From the IMG/VR virus record IMGVR_UViG_3300025108_000029, positions 1 to 64,000 of that record: a stretch of 64,000 bases of DNA, one strand, 5' to 3'. The translations under genes were made by a program, and so were the position numbers. The number at the start of each line of letters is the position of its first letter. The first letter of the stretch is position 1. The stretch is from a virus. The notes below the pieces were generated by a model that saw nothing but the letters and a program-made list of their open reading frames with translations, was not told where the DNA came from and made no database searches. Of this stretch, positions 1 to 7,894 are shown in pieces.

Positions 1-26
1 GCGGTCTATAGAACGCTATACGGCGG

Positions 27-171
27 CCATAGCACGACCCCATAGCACCCCCCTTAGAAGGAGAAATACCCATAGCACTCCCCATAGCACTTCTTTTAAC
101 CGCACACGGCATTTTAGTAAAAAAAATATTTTGAACATTTTTTATACAAGGAGTCCATAGCAGTGCTATGG
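27..171. repeat. CCATAGCAC direct repeats ending in a palindrome over a start codon
   Basis: The nonamer CCATAGCAC occurs exactly at 27-35, 40-48, 70-78 and 82-90, always in the same orientation. CCATAGCA recurs at 155-162 and pairs with TGCTATGG at 164-171 as a perfect 8+1+8 palindrome that contains the ATG at 168-170. Between the clusters lies an AT-rich stretch with a TATA-like TTTATAC (141-147) and AAGGAG (148-153). This looks like an operator or iteron array controlling the gene at 168. The array may begin before the window. It could also be part of a packaging or replication site; nothing in the sequence decides between these. Confidence 0.7.
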
Positions 172-473
172 CAAACCCATTCGATTTAGCATGGGCGTTG
201 TTAAAAGGTATTACTCGACAAGACGCTATAGAGTGGATAAAGCACTATCAAAGCCAGCATGAAGAAGATAGTGAAGAGTGGTGGAAGGCAGAAGACCAAA
301 TAGACGGAATGAGAGGAACTTATTATGATAGCGAAGGTTTAAGTCGAAAATGGGGACCACCACCAGCAGAATATGTTGAATATGAACCCAAACCACCTCC
401 CGGTTTTAAACCTCTTACACCCGAACAAGCGAGAAGTATAACCTTAGAACAAATTGACACGAATTATGAGTGA
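168..473 (+). CDS. Small tagged protein of unknown function (101 aa)
   Basis: The product is not recognised. It begins MANPFDLAWALLKG, a clear copy at residues 2-14 of the PMDxAWxLLK peptide that recurs in many proteins of this window. The rest is acidic, with a Glu/Trp-rich stretch around residues 30-45 and Pro-rich stretches (GPPPAEY, KPPPGF) near residues 63-80. No membrane segment, signal peptide or zinc site is seen. AAGGAG lies 14 bases upstream of the ATG, and a TATA-like box at 141-147 is placed so that a nearly leaderless transcript is possible. It is the first gene after the CCATAGCAC array and is followed directly by another gene with the same N-terminal peptide. Confidence 0.75.
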   Translation: MANPFDLAWALLKGITRQDAIEWIKHYQSQHEEDSEEWWKAEDQIDGMRGTYYDSEGLSRKWGPPPAEYVEYEPKPPPGFKPLTPEQARSITLEQIDTNYE

Positions 474-478
474 TTAAA

Positions 479-1381
479 ATGACAAGCCCATTTGATTCAG
501 CATGGGCTTTGTTAAAAGCACCAACTTTTCAATCACAGTTGAATACTCCATCGCTTGATGGCGTACAATCGTATTCGGGTGTACCGGGTATAGGTGAACG
601 AATGTGGTATAAACGAAAGGATGCCAAAAATCCAATTCGTCTTCCCGAACAACCAAAACATCTAAGGGATGGTGTAAATAGAGGCTTTTTAAAACCCGAA
701 GTTTTTCACGATTATATAACAGAAGAAATGAAAGCGGAACAGCGGCATCGAAAATTACTCGATGCTAAAGACCGATTTAAACAACAGTTAAATCAACACA
801 TCCCTCGTCTTGAACATCAAAGAGGGAGTTACGGAGTCAAAGTAGGCCCAAGAGATGTAGGTTTAGTAAGCACTACAACCGCAGAACGAGATGACCCGCA
901 AAATAATTGGACATCGCTTGACGAAGGTAAAATAGCAGATGACGCTCAACGACAGGGCTTGTACGGTAGAGCGTTACGAGGTATCATCAATGACGCTGGT
1001 AATTTAACATCGTATGCGAGAAACAGAAACTCGCAACCGTTTCACGAGCAATTTAATCCTATAAATGCAACAAAAAGAATAAACGATATAGATGGTAATG
1101 AAAACTTCGTTGCTAATCGTTTTACCCCATTTAGGCGCAATGATTCTGTTACATACACCGCAAAGCCGCCTAAAGAAACACCTCGTGGGTTTGGAGATTT
1201 GCAATACGATACTGGTGCGTTGCCTGTGTATCAAACACCCATTGAACCACCTAAACCCTACTGGCAAGAATTAGCCGAAATACAACAACAACAACATGGA
1301 CAAAAACCCGCACAACAACAAACTTTAGACCAATACACCTACATTCCAACGCCGGGTGGTGTGACCTACGGTAGAAGGTAA
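479..1381 (+). CDS. Tagged protein of unknown function (300 aa)
   Basis: The product is not recognised. Starting at ATG 479 it reads MTSPFDSAWALLKA, aligning residue by residue with the N-terminus of the preceding gene, so I prefer this start to the in-frame GTG at 470 that overlaps the upstream stop. After the tag it is polar and basic, with a helical charged region (about residues 85-115, KAEQRHRKLLDAKDRF) and a Pro/Gln-rich C-terminal end. No enzyme motif, zinc site or membrane segment is seen. It is probably cotranscribed with the gene at 168 and a membrane mini-gene that follows after one base. Confidence 0.7.
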   Translation: MTSPFDSAWALLKAPTFQSQLNTPSLDGVQSYSGVPGIGERMWYKRKDAKNPIRLPEQPKHLRDGVNRGFLKPEVFHDYITEEMKAEQRHRKLLDAKDRFKQQLNQHIPRLEHQRGSYGVKVGPRDVGLVSTTTAERDDPQNNWTSLDEGKIADDAQRQGLYGRALRGIINDAGNLTSYARNRNSQPFHEQFNPINATKRINDIDGNENFVANRFTPFRRNDSVTYTAKPPKETPRGFGDLQYDTGALPVYQTPIEPPKPYWQELAEIQQQQHGQKPAQQQTLDQYTYIPTPGGVTYGRR

Positions 1382-1382
1382 A

Positions 1383-1484
1383 ATGGACAAGGTGGACTGG
1401 GCGGGTTTGACCTTTAGTATTATCACCTTTATTTTAATGTCATACACGCTGGTTATGCACCACGAACTTTTACTTAAGCGTTAA
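1383..1484 (+). CDS. Single-pass membrane mini-protein (33 aa)
   Basis: A very short frame starting one base after the stop of the preceding gene. The product is MDKVDWAG followed by about 17 hydrophobic residues (LTFSIITFILMSYTLVM) and a polar basic end HHELLLKR, so it resembles a single transmembrane helix with a short cytoplasmic tail. The upstream sequence GAAGGTAAA is a weak ribosome site. The frame is short, so it could be chance, but its tight spacing and clean hydrophobic design support a real gene. No function can be assigned; small viral membrane proteins of this size can be holin-like or envelope-associated, but nothing here shows that. Confidence 0.4.
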   Translation: MDKVDWAGLTFSIITFILMSYTLVMHHELLLKR

Positions 1485-1509
1485 ATATCTCATCCGCTTC
1501 ACGCTACAT

Positions 1510-2478
1510 ATGTCCGTTGCTTTTGAAGCCGCTTGGATGCTTTTGAAGCAAAGAGGCCATGAACTTAACCTCCCCAAACCTGTAAGACAAGATATTGGCC
1601 CATATGAAAGGGATATGAGTCCACAGGATTTGATTGATGCTCGTGTTGATGCCGCAAGTAAACAAAGACACGCATTAAATGTAATTGAAACAGAAGGTAC
1701 TCAAAATCCACGAATTAACAGCATGGATGACGCTATGGGATTTTTAGACGACCATGCGTTCAATGAGCGTCAAATGCGGGACCAACTCAATATTGCTCAA
1801 GACCATCAAAATGAAGAAGCGTATTATCAAGGCGAACAAGGCGCACTTGACCGAGCGACTCTTGCTCGTAGAGCGCAACAGCCCGAAGCCGATGAAATGG
1901 AAGCAATGGGTGTTCCCCCAATGAGTCGCACAATGGGCGGTACACCTCCGGCAAACATTGGTCGGGCTGGTAGCACTGGTGAAATCCCAAGAGGTAGGCA
2001 ATCGAACATGGAACAAATGGGTGGATTTGGCATGGATGATGTAGATGATGCGAGGATGGATTTAGAATTAAATGACGATGCGTCACCTGCTCAACGACAA
2101 CAGTTAATTGATAGAATAAATCAAAACATAAAACCGTTTAACCCATTCCCTAAGCCACTTGCAGGTAGAGTGCAAGACCAATTGGCGGAGTTTGCTGATA
2201 CTGCTGGCCGACGAGCCGCAATGTCACCGCAAACCGATTATAGTGATGCCGATGACCCGCATAATGAAGAGATGGATGCTAAATTAGCACCATTTGTAGG
2301 TAAACCACCAAAGGATGGAATATCCGACCCTCACCCCGAAGCGCATAACATTGCTTCAACAAACATAAGAGAAACACCTCGTAAAACCAAGCGTGGGCAA
2401 ATAGATGAACCACGAGCCACCCCTCGTATGCAGGGTAGAGCCGCAAGAAGTTCTTCGCCGTTTATTGGTGGGCAGTGA
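1510..2478 (+). CDS. Tagged, Met/Asp-rich protein of unknown function (322 aa)
   Basis: It starts MSVAFEAAWMLLKQRG, a variant of the recurring tag (AFEAAWMLLK in place of PMDxAWxLLK). The remainder is hydrophilic and probably elongated or disordered, rich in Asp, Gln and Met, with several Gln-rich helical stretches (LIDARVDAASKQRHAL; SPAQRQQLIDRINQNI). No catalytic or zinc motif is seen. The C-terminal 60 residues are basic and Pro-rich. The next tagged gene starts four bases after the stop. Such acidic, Gln-rich, low-complexity proteins are common among accessory virion components, but that is inference only. Confidence 0.65.
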   Translation: MSVAFEAAWMLLKQRGHELNLPKPVRQDIGPYERDMSPQDLIDARVDAASKQRHALNVIETEGTQNPRINSMDDAMGFLDDHAFNERQMRDQLNIAQDHQNEEAYYQGEQGALDRATLARRAQQPEADEMEAMGVPPMSRTMGGTPPANIGRAGSTGEIPRGRQSNMEQMGGFGMDDVDDARMDLELNDDASPAQRQQLIDRINQNIKPFNPFPKPLAGRVQDQLAEFADTAGRRAAMSPQTDYSDADDPHNEEMDAKLAPFVGKPPKDGISDPHPEAHNIASTNIRETPRKTKRGQIDEPRATPRMQGRAARSSSPFIGGQ

Positions 2479-2482
2479 TAAC

Positions 2483-2713
2483 ATGCAACCGTTTCAAAAG
2501 GCTTGGACTTTGCTAAAAGGTACAGAAGACTGGCATCATAATGCCGCACATTCATTAAATCTAATGTTGGGTGGATATGATGATGGCGCAAAAGGTGAAA
2601 TGGGCTACGAAATGCTTGATAAATTACATGCGGCGGCACTTAGAGCAAGAGGTATTCCCGAAGAAAAAATACAACAGCAATTAGATAATCAACATTTTTT
2701 TTGCAGACGGTAG
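2483..2713 (+). CDS. Tagged protein, N-terminal part of a frameshifted gene
   Basis: It starts MQPFQKAWTLLKGTED, another N-terminal tag copy. The frame runs 76 residues and ends just after a run of eight T (2695-2702). If that run is read as seven T, the protein continues without a break through HFFADGRDYDLWSRV into the frame at 2739-2993, giving one product of about 169 residues. The joined sequence looks like ordinary protein, so this is either a genuine disrupted gene, a programmed or transcriptional slip on T8, or a sequencing or assembly error in a homopolymer. Confidence 0.6.
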   Translation: MQPFQKAWTLLKGTEDWHHNAAHSLNLMLGGYDDGAKGEMGYEMLDKLHAAALRARGIPEEKIQQQLDNQHFFCRR

Positions 2714-2738
2714 GGATTACGATTTATGGAGTAGGGTA

Positions 2739-2993
2739 ATGATGCCTCTTTCACATCACATAGATAATATGTATCATGATATGGTTTCTACACCCGAAAG
2801 AGCCACACCTATGATACAAGAGTGGGATAGAAATGCGGCTGAACTTCGTGGTGAACAAGAAGAAAAATTAAGCGCACAGGAACATTTTAAACAATTTATG
2901 GCCGGAGAAGAACAACCTCAACCCGAACCAAATACCAACTATCCGATTGAGCAACGATTGGGCGTAGATAGCCGTGGTTATCCACTGGATTAG
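2739..2993 (+). CDS. C-terminal part of the frameshifted tagged gene (84 aa)
   Basis: It continues the reading frame of the gene at 2483 if one base is removed from the T8 run at 2695-2702. As it stands it could be started from ATG 2739 or 2742, with GGAG about 10 bases upstream. The product is polar and acidic, contains RATPMIQEWDRNAAEL, which faintly resembles the tag peptide, and ends in a Pro/Gln-rich stretch. No domain is recognised. Whether it is translated alone or only as a fusion cannot be told from the sequence. Confidence 0.5.
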   Translation: MMPLSHHIDNMYHDMVSTPERATPMIQEWDRNAAELRGEQEEKLSAQEHFKQFMAGEEQPQPEPNTNYPIEQRLGVDSRGYPLD

Positions 2994-3030
2994 CGAAAGG
3001 TTTAACTTTTACACTGCACTGTCTCGGCAC

Positions 3031-3189
3031 ATGAACTTGTTTCTTTTGTTTATTGTAGCATTTTTTTTCGGATTTATTTGCGTGTGGTTGCTGACTACAC
3101 CCGACCCTAATGATACTGTAATTTTTATTGAAGACGAAGAGGCTTTTCATAAAGCGTGTTACGAAGGTATGCGGAGGGGTATTGAATGA
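3031..3189 (+). CDS. Small N-terminally anchored membrane protein (52 aa)
   Basis: Starting at ATG 3031 the product is MNLF followed by a strongly hydrophobic helix of about 20 residues rich in Phe, then a short acidic tail (FIEDEEAFHKACYEG). That suggests a single-pass membrane protein. An upstream in-frame extension exists (from 2974) but would put a polar leader ahead of the helix and overlap the preceding gene. The stop overlaps the next gene by ATGA, indicating translational coupling with the HMG-CoA-lyase gene. No function is recognised. Confidence 0.55.
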   Translation: MNLFLLFIVAFFFGFICVWLLTTPDPNDTVIFIEDEEAFHKACYEGMRRGIE

Positions 3190-4037
3190 AAGTGTCCGTT
3201 TACGAGGTTGGCCCTCGTGACGGATTACAAGGTTTAGAACAACCCGTCAGCACTGAAACCAAAATACAACTTATCAATGCGTTATACAACGCTGGATTAA
3301 AAAATATCGAAGAAACATCGTTTGCTCATCCTCGATTAGTACCGCAAATGGCAGATGCCGAGGATGTTTACCAACAAGGTTCAGTGCTTGTCATGAACAA
3401 GCGTGGCTACGACAGGGCAATGTCAGTTGGTGCAGAAAAAATTAACATTGTTTTTTCACCTTGCGAGACTTTTAACATGAACAATATGGGTAAAACTCGC
3501 AGTGAAATAGTGTTAATGTACAAAACTTTTATGAAAATACCTAAAGAAAATGTTCGTGTGTACATTAGTATGGCTTTTGGTAGCCCTTACAGTGGTGATG
3601 TAGCACCTATGGTGATGAAAAATTGTTTAAACGATGCAAAAATGTTTGGCGATACGGTAGTATTTGCTGATACAATTGGCACTGGTAGTCGTAACGAAGT
3701 AGCATTATGGGCTGAAATGGCTATTATGAAGGGATTAAAACCAGCATTACACTTACATCACAAAGGAAACGAAGAAAAAGCACTGTCTTTAGTCAAAATG
3801 GGACTAATAAGCGGAATAAAAGAGTTTGATTCAAGCATTGGTGGGCTTGGTGGTTGCCCTTTTACGGAAAATAGTGGCAGTAATTTATCCACTGAAACAC
3901 TGGTGCGCCATCTCAACGCATGGGGATTTGACTGTGGGCTTGTTGAAGACGACTTACAGGTAGCGTCAGTCATTGCGACAAGACTTTTATTGGCAGAAAA
4001 AGAAGCCAAACTACCGGTATTACTACAATTAAAATAG
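3186..4037 (+). CDS. Hydroxymethylglutaryl-CoA lyase family enzyme
   Basis: A TIM-barrel acyl-CoA lyase of 283 aa, near the length of bacterial HMG-CoA lyases. Known enzymes cleave 3-hydroxy-3-methylglutaryl-CoA to acetyl-CoA and acetoacetate. Visible signatures: VGPRDGLQ (residues 8-15, giving catalytic Arg11 and metal ligand Asp12), EETSFAHP (42-49), ADTIGTG, the metal-binding His pair H189 and H191, and the catalytic loop GLGGCPF with Cys224. Asn233 lies nine residues after the cysteine, as in the human enzyme (Cys266, Asn275). The residue after the His pair is His, where the usual motif HxHD has Asp. The family call is strong; the in vivo substrate is not shown. It overlaps a small membrane protein by four bases. 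As a metabolic gene among virion genes it is out of place, and in an archaeal host it could drain HMG-CoA from mevalonate and lipid synthesis (inference). Confidence 0.85.
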   Translation: MKVSVYEVGPRDGLQGLEQPVSTETKIQLINALYNAGLKNIEETSFAHPRLVPQMADAEDVYQQGSVLVMNKRGYDRAMSVGAEKINIVFSPCETFNMNNMGKTRSEIVLMYKTFMKIPKENVRVYISMAFGSPYSGDVAPMVMKNCLNDAKMFGDTVVFADTIGTGSRNEVALWAEMAIMKGLKPALHLHHKGNEEKALSLVKMGLISGIKEFDSSIGGLGGCPFTENSGSNLSTETLVRHLNAWGFDCGLVEDDLQVASVIATRLLLAEKEAKLPVLLQLK

Positions 4038-4095
4038 GTATTAAAAGAAGTGCGATTGTAGCGTCTGCCCAATATCTCCAATTCATTTTAACCCC

Positions 4096-5568
4096 TCAAT
4101 ACCTCAAAGTGGGCATTACAAAGGGTTTCGGTTCAATATTTTCATCATCCTTGTAATTTTGAGCCATCAATTCGATGGTGCGAAGCATATGTGGGCTAAT
4201 ATTGTTAATCATTGTACCATTTTCGGTAGGATTCATTTGGTGATTGCGGTCAAGTAGGTTAATGTCTTGAGTAAACTCTTCGGGTAGTGGCTCTTGGTGG
4301 TGGACTTCTACACCTGCCTTAAACAACATTTGCCACGCTAAGTCCATTGGTTGACTTTTTATGTAACCGCTGGCTCTTGCATCATCTTCACTTACTAATT
4401 GACCGTTTACAAAATACATTCCCGGTCCTGCTGGTGTAACTTGAACCGGTTGATTTGCTAATTCTTGTCGTTTAGCCTCTTCTTCTTGTCGAGCCTGTTC
4501 TTTTTGTCGAGCCGCCTCTTCTTGTTTTTGTTTTTTCTCGTACTCTTTTTGCGCTCTATAATCTACTCCTTGTTGGAGTAAGTCTTCATTTTCAAACTTA
4601 TCTGCTAATTCATTTTCATATTTTGATGAAAAACTATCAACAAGTTCGTCTTCGGAGGCAAAGGCTCTTTTGCTTGGCAAATGTTCACCTACAATACCTC
4701 TACTTCGTACTTGAACAGGGCGTACATTCATTGGATTACTTACTTCTCCAATATCAGCATGATTAAGTAAATCAAAATTGTGTGTTTTACCTTCTTTATC
4801 TACTGGGTCTGCATGAAGAGTTATTCCTTTATGAGATAAATTACCGGGTTGCATTACGGCAGAAAGACGCTTTGCTTCATTATTTGTCATTTGATTAGGT
4901 CTTGGGTGTGGTTTATCTGTATAAAGAAAATTAGTAAGCGAGACTTTATCATTTTCTTTATGATTATCAAGTAAACCTTTTTCTTTTAGATGGTCTATTG
5001 CGGCGTGAGATAATTGAAACGGTGTAATAGCGTGTTTTTCACCTTTATGCTCAAAGAGTTGATTATCTATATATCGGGCTTCATCCAATTTATTTTTATT
5101 CCTACCCATTCTTTCATCCCAATGTTCAGTTGGTTTACCGTTTACTTTTTTTGCAGACTCTATCAATTTTTTAACAAAATTATCATATTCCGGTGCTGAA
5201 AATCTACCTGCTAATTTCCAAGCCTTTGTAACAGCCGCCGCTTCTTTGGCTTTATCGGCTACATTTTGTGCGGCTTCAAGGTTATTTTGTTTCATTTGTT
5301 GTTGATTTTGAGTGTGTTGGGCTGATGCTTGTTGAGCCATATCTCCGACTGTTTTTTTAGGGTCGGTAACGCCAATTTTTTTTGCACCTTGCAGGAGTTT
5401 GCTACCTAAGCCAGTAGCGGCGGTAGTACCTGCCGCTGTAGTAGCCGCACCAGTAACCCCTGTTGCACCAGCGGCAACAGTTCCAGTTCCGCCTAATACC
5501 GGTGCGGCGGCGGCGGCAACGAAGGGTGCGGCTTGTACGGCTTTCCGAACAGCAATTGGCCTCACCAT
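4096..5568 (-). CDS. Tagged Ala-rich coiled-coil protein of unknown function (490 aa)
   Basis: One of only two - strand genes. Residues 1-60 are Ala/Thr/Gly-rich and hydrophobic (AAPFVAAAAAPVLGG), possibly membrane-interacting. A mixed charged domain follows, then a Lys/Glu/Gln-rich coiled coil (about 340-375). Near residue 413 comes YIKSQPMDLAWQMLFKAG, an internal copy of the recurring tag with one extra residue before the lysine. No enzyme motif is seen. It diverges from the gene at 5630, with 61 bases between them. The two proteins share an AVRK peptide near their N-termini. It converges on the lyase gene, with 58 bases and no clear hairpin between. Confidence 0.7.
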   Translation of the reverse strand: MVRPIAVRKAVQAAPFVAAAAAPVLGGTGTVAAGATGVTGAATTAAGTTAATGLGSKLLQGAKKIGVTDPKKTVGDMAQQASAQHTQNQQQMKQNNLEAAQNVADKAKEAAAVTKAWKLAGRFSAPEYDNFVKKLIESAKKVNGKPTEHWDERMGRNKNKLDEARYIDNQLFEHKGEKHAITPFQLSHAAIDHLKEKGLLDNHKENDKVSLTNFLYTDKPHPRPNQMTNNEAKRLSAVMQPGNLSHKGITLHADPVDKEGKTHNFDLLNHADIGEVSNPMNVRPVQVRSRGIVGEHLPSKRAFASEDELVDSFSSKYENELADKFENEDLLQQGVDYRAQKEYEKKQKQEEAARQKEQARQEEEAKRQELANQPVQVTPAGPGMYFVNGQLVSEDDARASGYIKSQPMDLAWQMLFKAGVEVHHQEPLPEEFTQDINLLDRNHQMNPTENGTMINNISPHMLRTIELMAQNYKDDENIEPKPFVMPTLRY

Positions 5569-5629
5569 GTTTAGCGCATGAAGCGAGGACTCTAAATGCT
5601 ATCGCTTATTACCACCGATTGGTGAGAGT

Positions 5630-7747
5630 GTGAGAAAGGTTGCTGTGCGTAAACCTAATCATGTTCTAAAGGCAGTTTATGACGCTCGACCGTTAAGAAG
5701 GGACCGTGAGCAGTACCTTGATGATTCATTGTTTCGTGAAAGCCCGTTTCACTCATTAAGACTACAAAATGAAAGACACCGATTACCAACTCTTGGTAGA
5801 GCGTTAAACAACTTAGAAAATAGGACTTTTGCAGATGAAACAAGATACTTGAGGGACCATGAATATTTACCTTTAACTGATTTAGCAGGTAATTCACTTA
5901 GCGGGCAGTTTGTATTCCCTGCTCATGCTTATTCTTTTAATCCAAATCCTCGTACAATAGGCGGTAGTACAGCACCCGACCTTCCTATGAACTTAAAAAC
6001 AGGATTACCTTTAAACTTATTTGGTTTTAAAGGTAGAATGCCGCAACGATACGGAAAAAATATTCAAGAAGAAGGTGTCATTTATGGCGATTTAAACGAC
6101 GAGGATGTTGTGCAACTAAATACAAACCCTTTACGACACGATGACATTAGAGAAGCAGGTCGAGCATTATTACCTACACATCACGGTAGATTATCGGGTA
6201 GAGCAAGAGCAGATAAAATAGAAGAAGCCATGAGAGTACTTATGGAGGCTGAAATACCACCTGCGTTGTATAATCAAGAAATGCTGGATATAGAAAATAT
6301 TCACAATGCTGATAATCCAAACCTTACTACTTCGGGTTACATGGGTTCATATTTACAACCATTTAGACAATGGGAACAGGGTGAAGGCTACCGTGTAAGA
6401 GATTTAGACCGACAAGAAGAAATGGGTTTAATTTCCCCCGAACAAAGAATGTTGATGGATGATAATTTAGGCCAAATAGACCCATCGGGTACTTTTTACC
6501 GTAGTGAACCAATGGATATTACTATGCGGTTGCTTAAAACCGCTTACGGTTCTCGTGATGAACCTCCTACCATGACCCGGCTTATGCAGGGTAATTATGC
6601 AGGAAAACCGGGTGCATGTACCCTTTGTGGTAACTCACCAGTAGTAGCAGGGGCGCAATTCCGTAATCCACTGGGTAGTATAAATTACACACACCATTTA
6701 TGTGAGCCGTGTGCAGACCAGTATGGCATCATGCATTCGGCTGATATGTACAAAGGCGAACCAATGGACCTCGCCATGCAGTTGTTGAAAAAATTACCTC
6801 CGCATTGGAGTCGAGATTTTGACACTATAGAACAATTGCGTGACCCTAAACACGGCATACAATCAATGCGAGCCATGTCACTTGAAGACGCTCGAAATAT
6901 TGAACAAATACCATTAAGAAGCGGTAATATAGAGTTTGAAAGAGACTTAACAGACCCCGATATTACAGGTGCAAAAAGTATAGTTCCGGGTATCGCTGGT
7001 GGTAACATATACGATGAAAGTTTAGTAAGAGAAGGTGGTGGTTTTGTTTACAGACCTCATTTAGCCGCTCTTGCCCCACTTTCGCAATACACGGATATGC
7101 CATCAAGTCCAAGACCAAATGTATTGATAGCCTCAACAGAAAAACCGGAGTTTAGAGCAAGTAAAAATGAAGGTAGAATACAAACAGAAGGTTTCATGCC
7201 AGTAGGAATGGACCCAAATCAAGCGTATTTGTTAAGTGACCCTACAAAACCGTTTACTCGTGAAGACTTACTACAACAGGCAAGAATAAAACAAGCCGGT
7301 GGAGTACCATATCATGCAAGAAGCGACATAGAAATAGACCCATTCGACGGATATGCTACGGCTTCACGAGCATTAGAAACTTTACCAAAAGAAAATATTG
7401 AAAACCCTTTTACTCAAATGGGAACATGGGGTCAGCCAAGAGTAGTCGCTGGTCCACAAGATTCCGATGTCTTTTACCGTAGCGAACTAATGGACATTGC
7501 TATGCGACTACTCAAAGAGCGTGTAAGCCCCGAAGCCAAGCGGCATAAGTTGGAGTACGACAAAAAATACGAGTCCAGCCCGGAGAGAGTCAAGTATCGA
7601 GAGGAACTTAACCGTGAACGCCGACGACGACACATCATGGGGCAGGGTGGACCGGACATGAGCCACACCAGCCAGCACACTATTGTTCCCGAAGACCCCC
7701 ATACCAACCGAGCAAGGCATTTCAAGGACAAAGGTACACTTCTTTGA
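5630..7747 (+). CDS. Multi-tag protein with zinc ribbon (705 aa)
   Basis: The product carries three copies of the tag with similar flanks: FYRSEPMDITMRLLK (residues 289-303), MYKGEPMDLAMQLLK (373-387) and FYRSELMDIAMRLLK (615-629). Between the first two lies a zinc ribbon (CTLCGNS, then CEPC, about residues 328-365). The tags split the protein into modules, as if short tagged genes had fused. The end is very basic (SSPERVKYREELNRERRRR, then NRARHF); I recall similar tails in other marine viral proteins of unknown function, unverified. The start is GTG 5630 with GGTGA five to nine bases upstream; an in-frame ATG is not available nearby. Function unknown. Confidence 0.75.
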   Translation: MRKVAVRKPNHVLKAVYDARPLRRDREQYLDDSLFRESPFHSLRLQNERHRLPTLGRALNNLENRTFADETRYLRDHEYLPLTDLAGNSLSGQFVFPAHAYSFNPNPRTIGGSTAPDLPMNLKTGLPLNLFGFKGRMPQRYGKNIQEEGVIYGDLNDEDVVQLNTNPLRHDDIREAGRALLPTHHGRLSGRARADKIEEAMRVLMEAEIPPALYNQEMLDIENIHNADNPNLTTSGYMGSYLQPFRQWEQGEGYRVRDLDRQEEMGLISPEQRMLMDDNLGQIDPSGTFYRSEPMDITMRLLKTAYGSRDEPPTMTRLMQGNYAGKPGACTLCGNSPVVAGAQFRNPLGSINYTHHLCEPCADQYGIMHSADMYKGEPMDLAMQLLKKLPPHWSRDFDTIEQLRDPKHGIQSMRAMSLEDARNIEQIPLRSGNIEFERDLTDPDITGAKSIVPGIAGGNIYDESLVREGGGFVYRPHLAALAPLSQYTDMPSSPRPNVLIASTEKPEFRASKNEGRIQTEGFMPVGMDPNQAYLLSDPTKPFTREDLLQQARIKQAGGVPYHARSDIEIDPFDGYATASRALETLPKENIENPFTQMGTWGQPRVVAGPQDSDVFYRSELMDIAMRLLKERVSPEAKRHKLEYDKKYESSPERVKYREELNRERRRRHIMGQGGPDMSHTSQHTIVPEDPHTNRARHFKDKGTLL

Positions 7748-7894
7748 AGGTCATAATAGTCATATTAGTCATTATAGTAGTCATTATTTTGACCCTACAC
7801 TAAATATATAGTAATACTACTCATTATTTTGAATGATATTATGACTATAATGACTACTAAAGCGAAAGAGTTATATTGGCTTTTCAATTGACCT
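7748..7894. promoter_or_regulatory. Repeat-rich AT intergenic region, probable promoter/operator
   Basis: No gene is seen in these 147 bases. GTCAT followed by AAT, ATT or TAT repeats at 7750, 7759, 7768 and 7780 (spacings 9, 9, 12). TCATTATTTTGA occurs twice exactly, 40 bases apart (7781-7792, 7821-7832). ATGACTATAATGACTACTA (7841-7859) carries the same core inverted. TATA-like AATATATAG lies at 7803-7811. This is the longest non-coding gap in the window and precedes the membrane/GTPase gene cluster, so a regulated promoter with several binding sites for a dimeric protein is likely. Confidence 0.6.

Noticed and set aside
27-171. CRISPR-like array
   Set aside because: The repeated unit is only nine bases, with irregular spacing of 12 to 73 bases and no unique spacers of regular length.
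4038-4095. Terminator between the convergent lyase and 4096-5568 genes
   Set aside because: No clear stem-loop followed by T run can be seen in the 58 bases.
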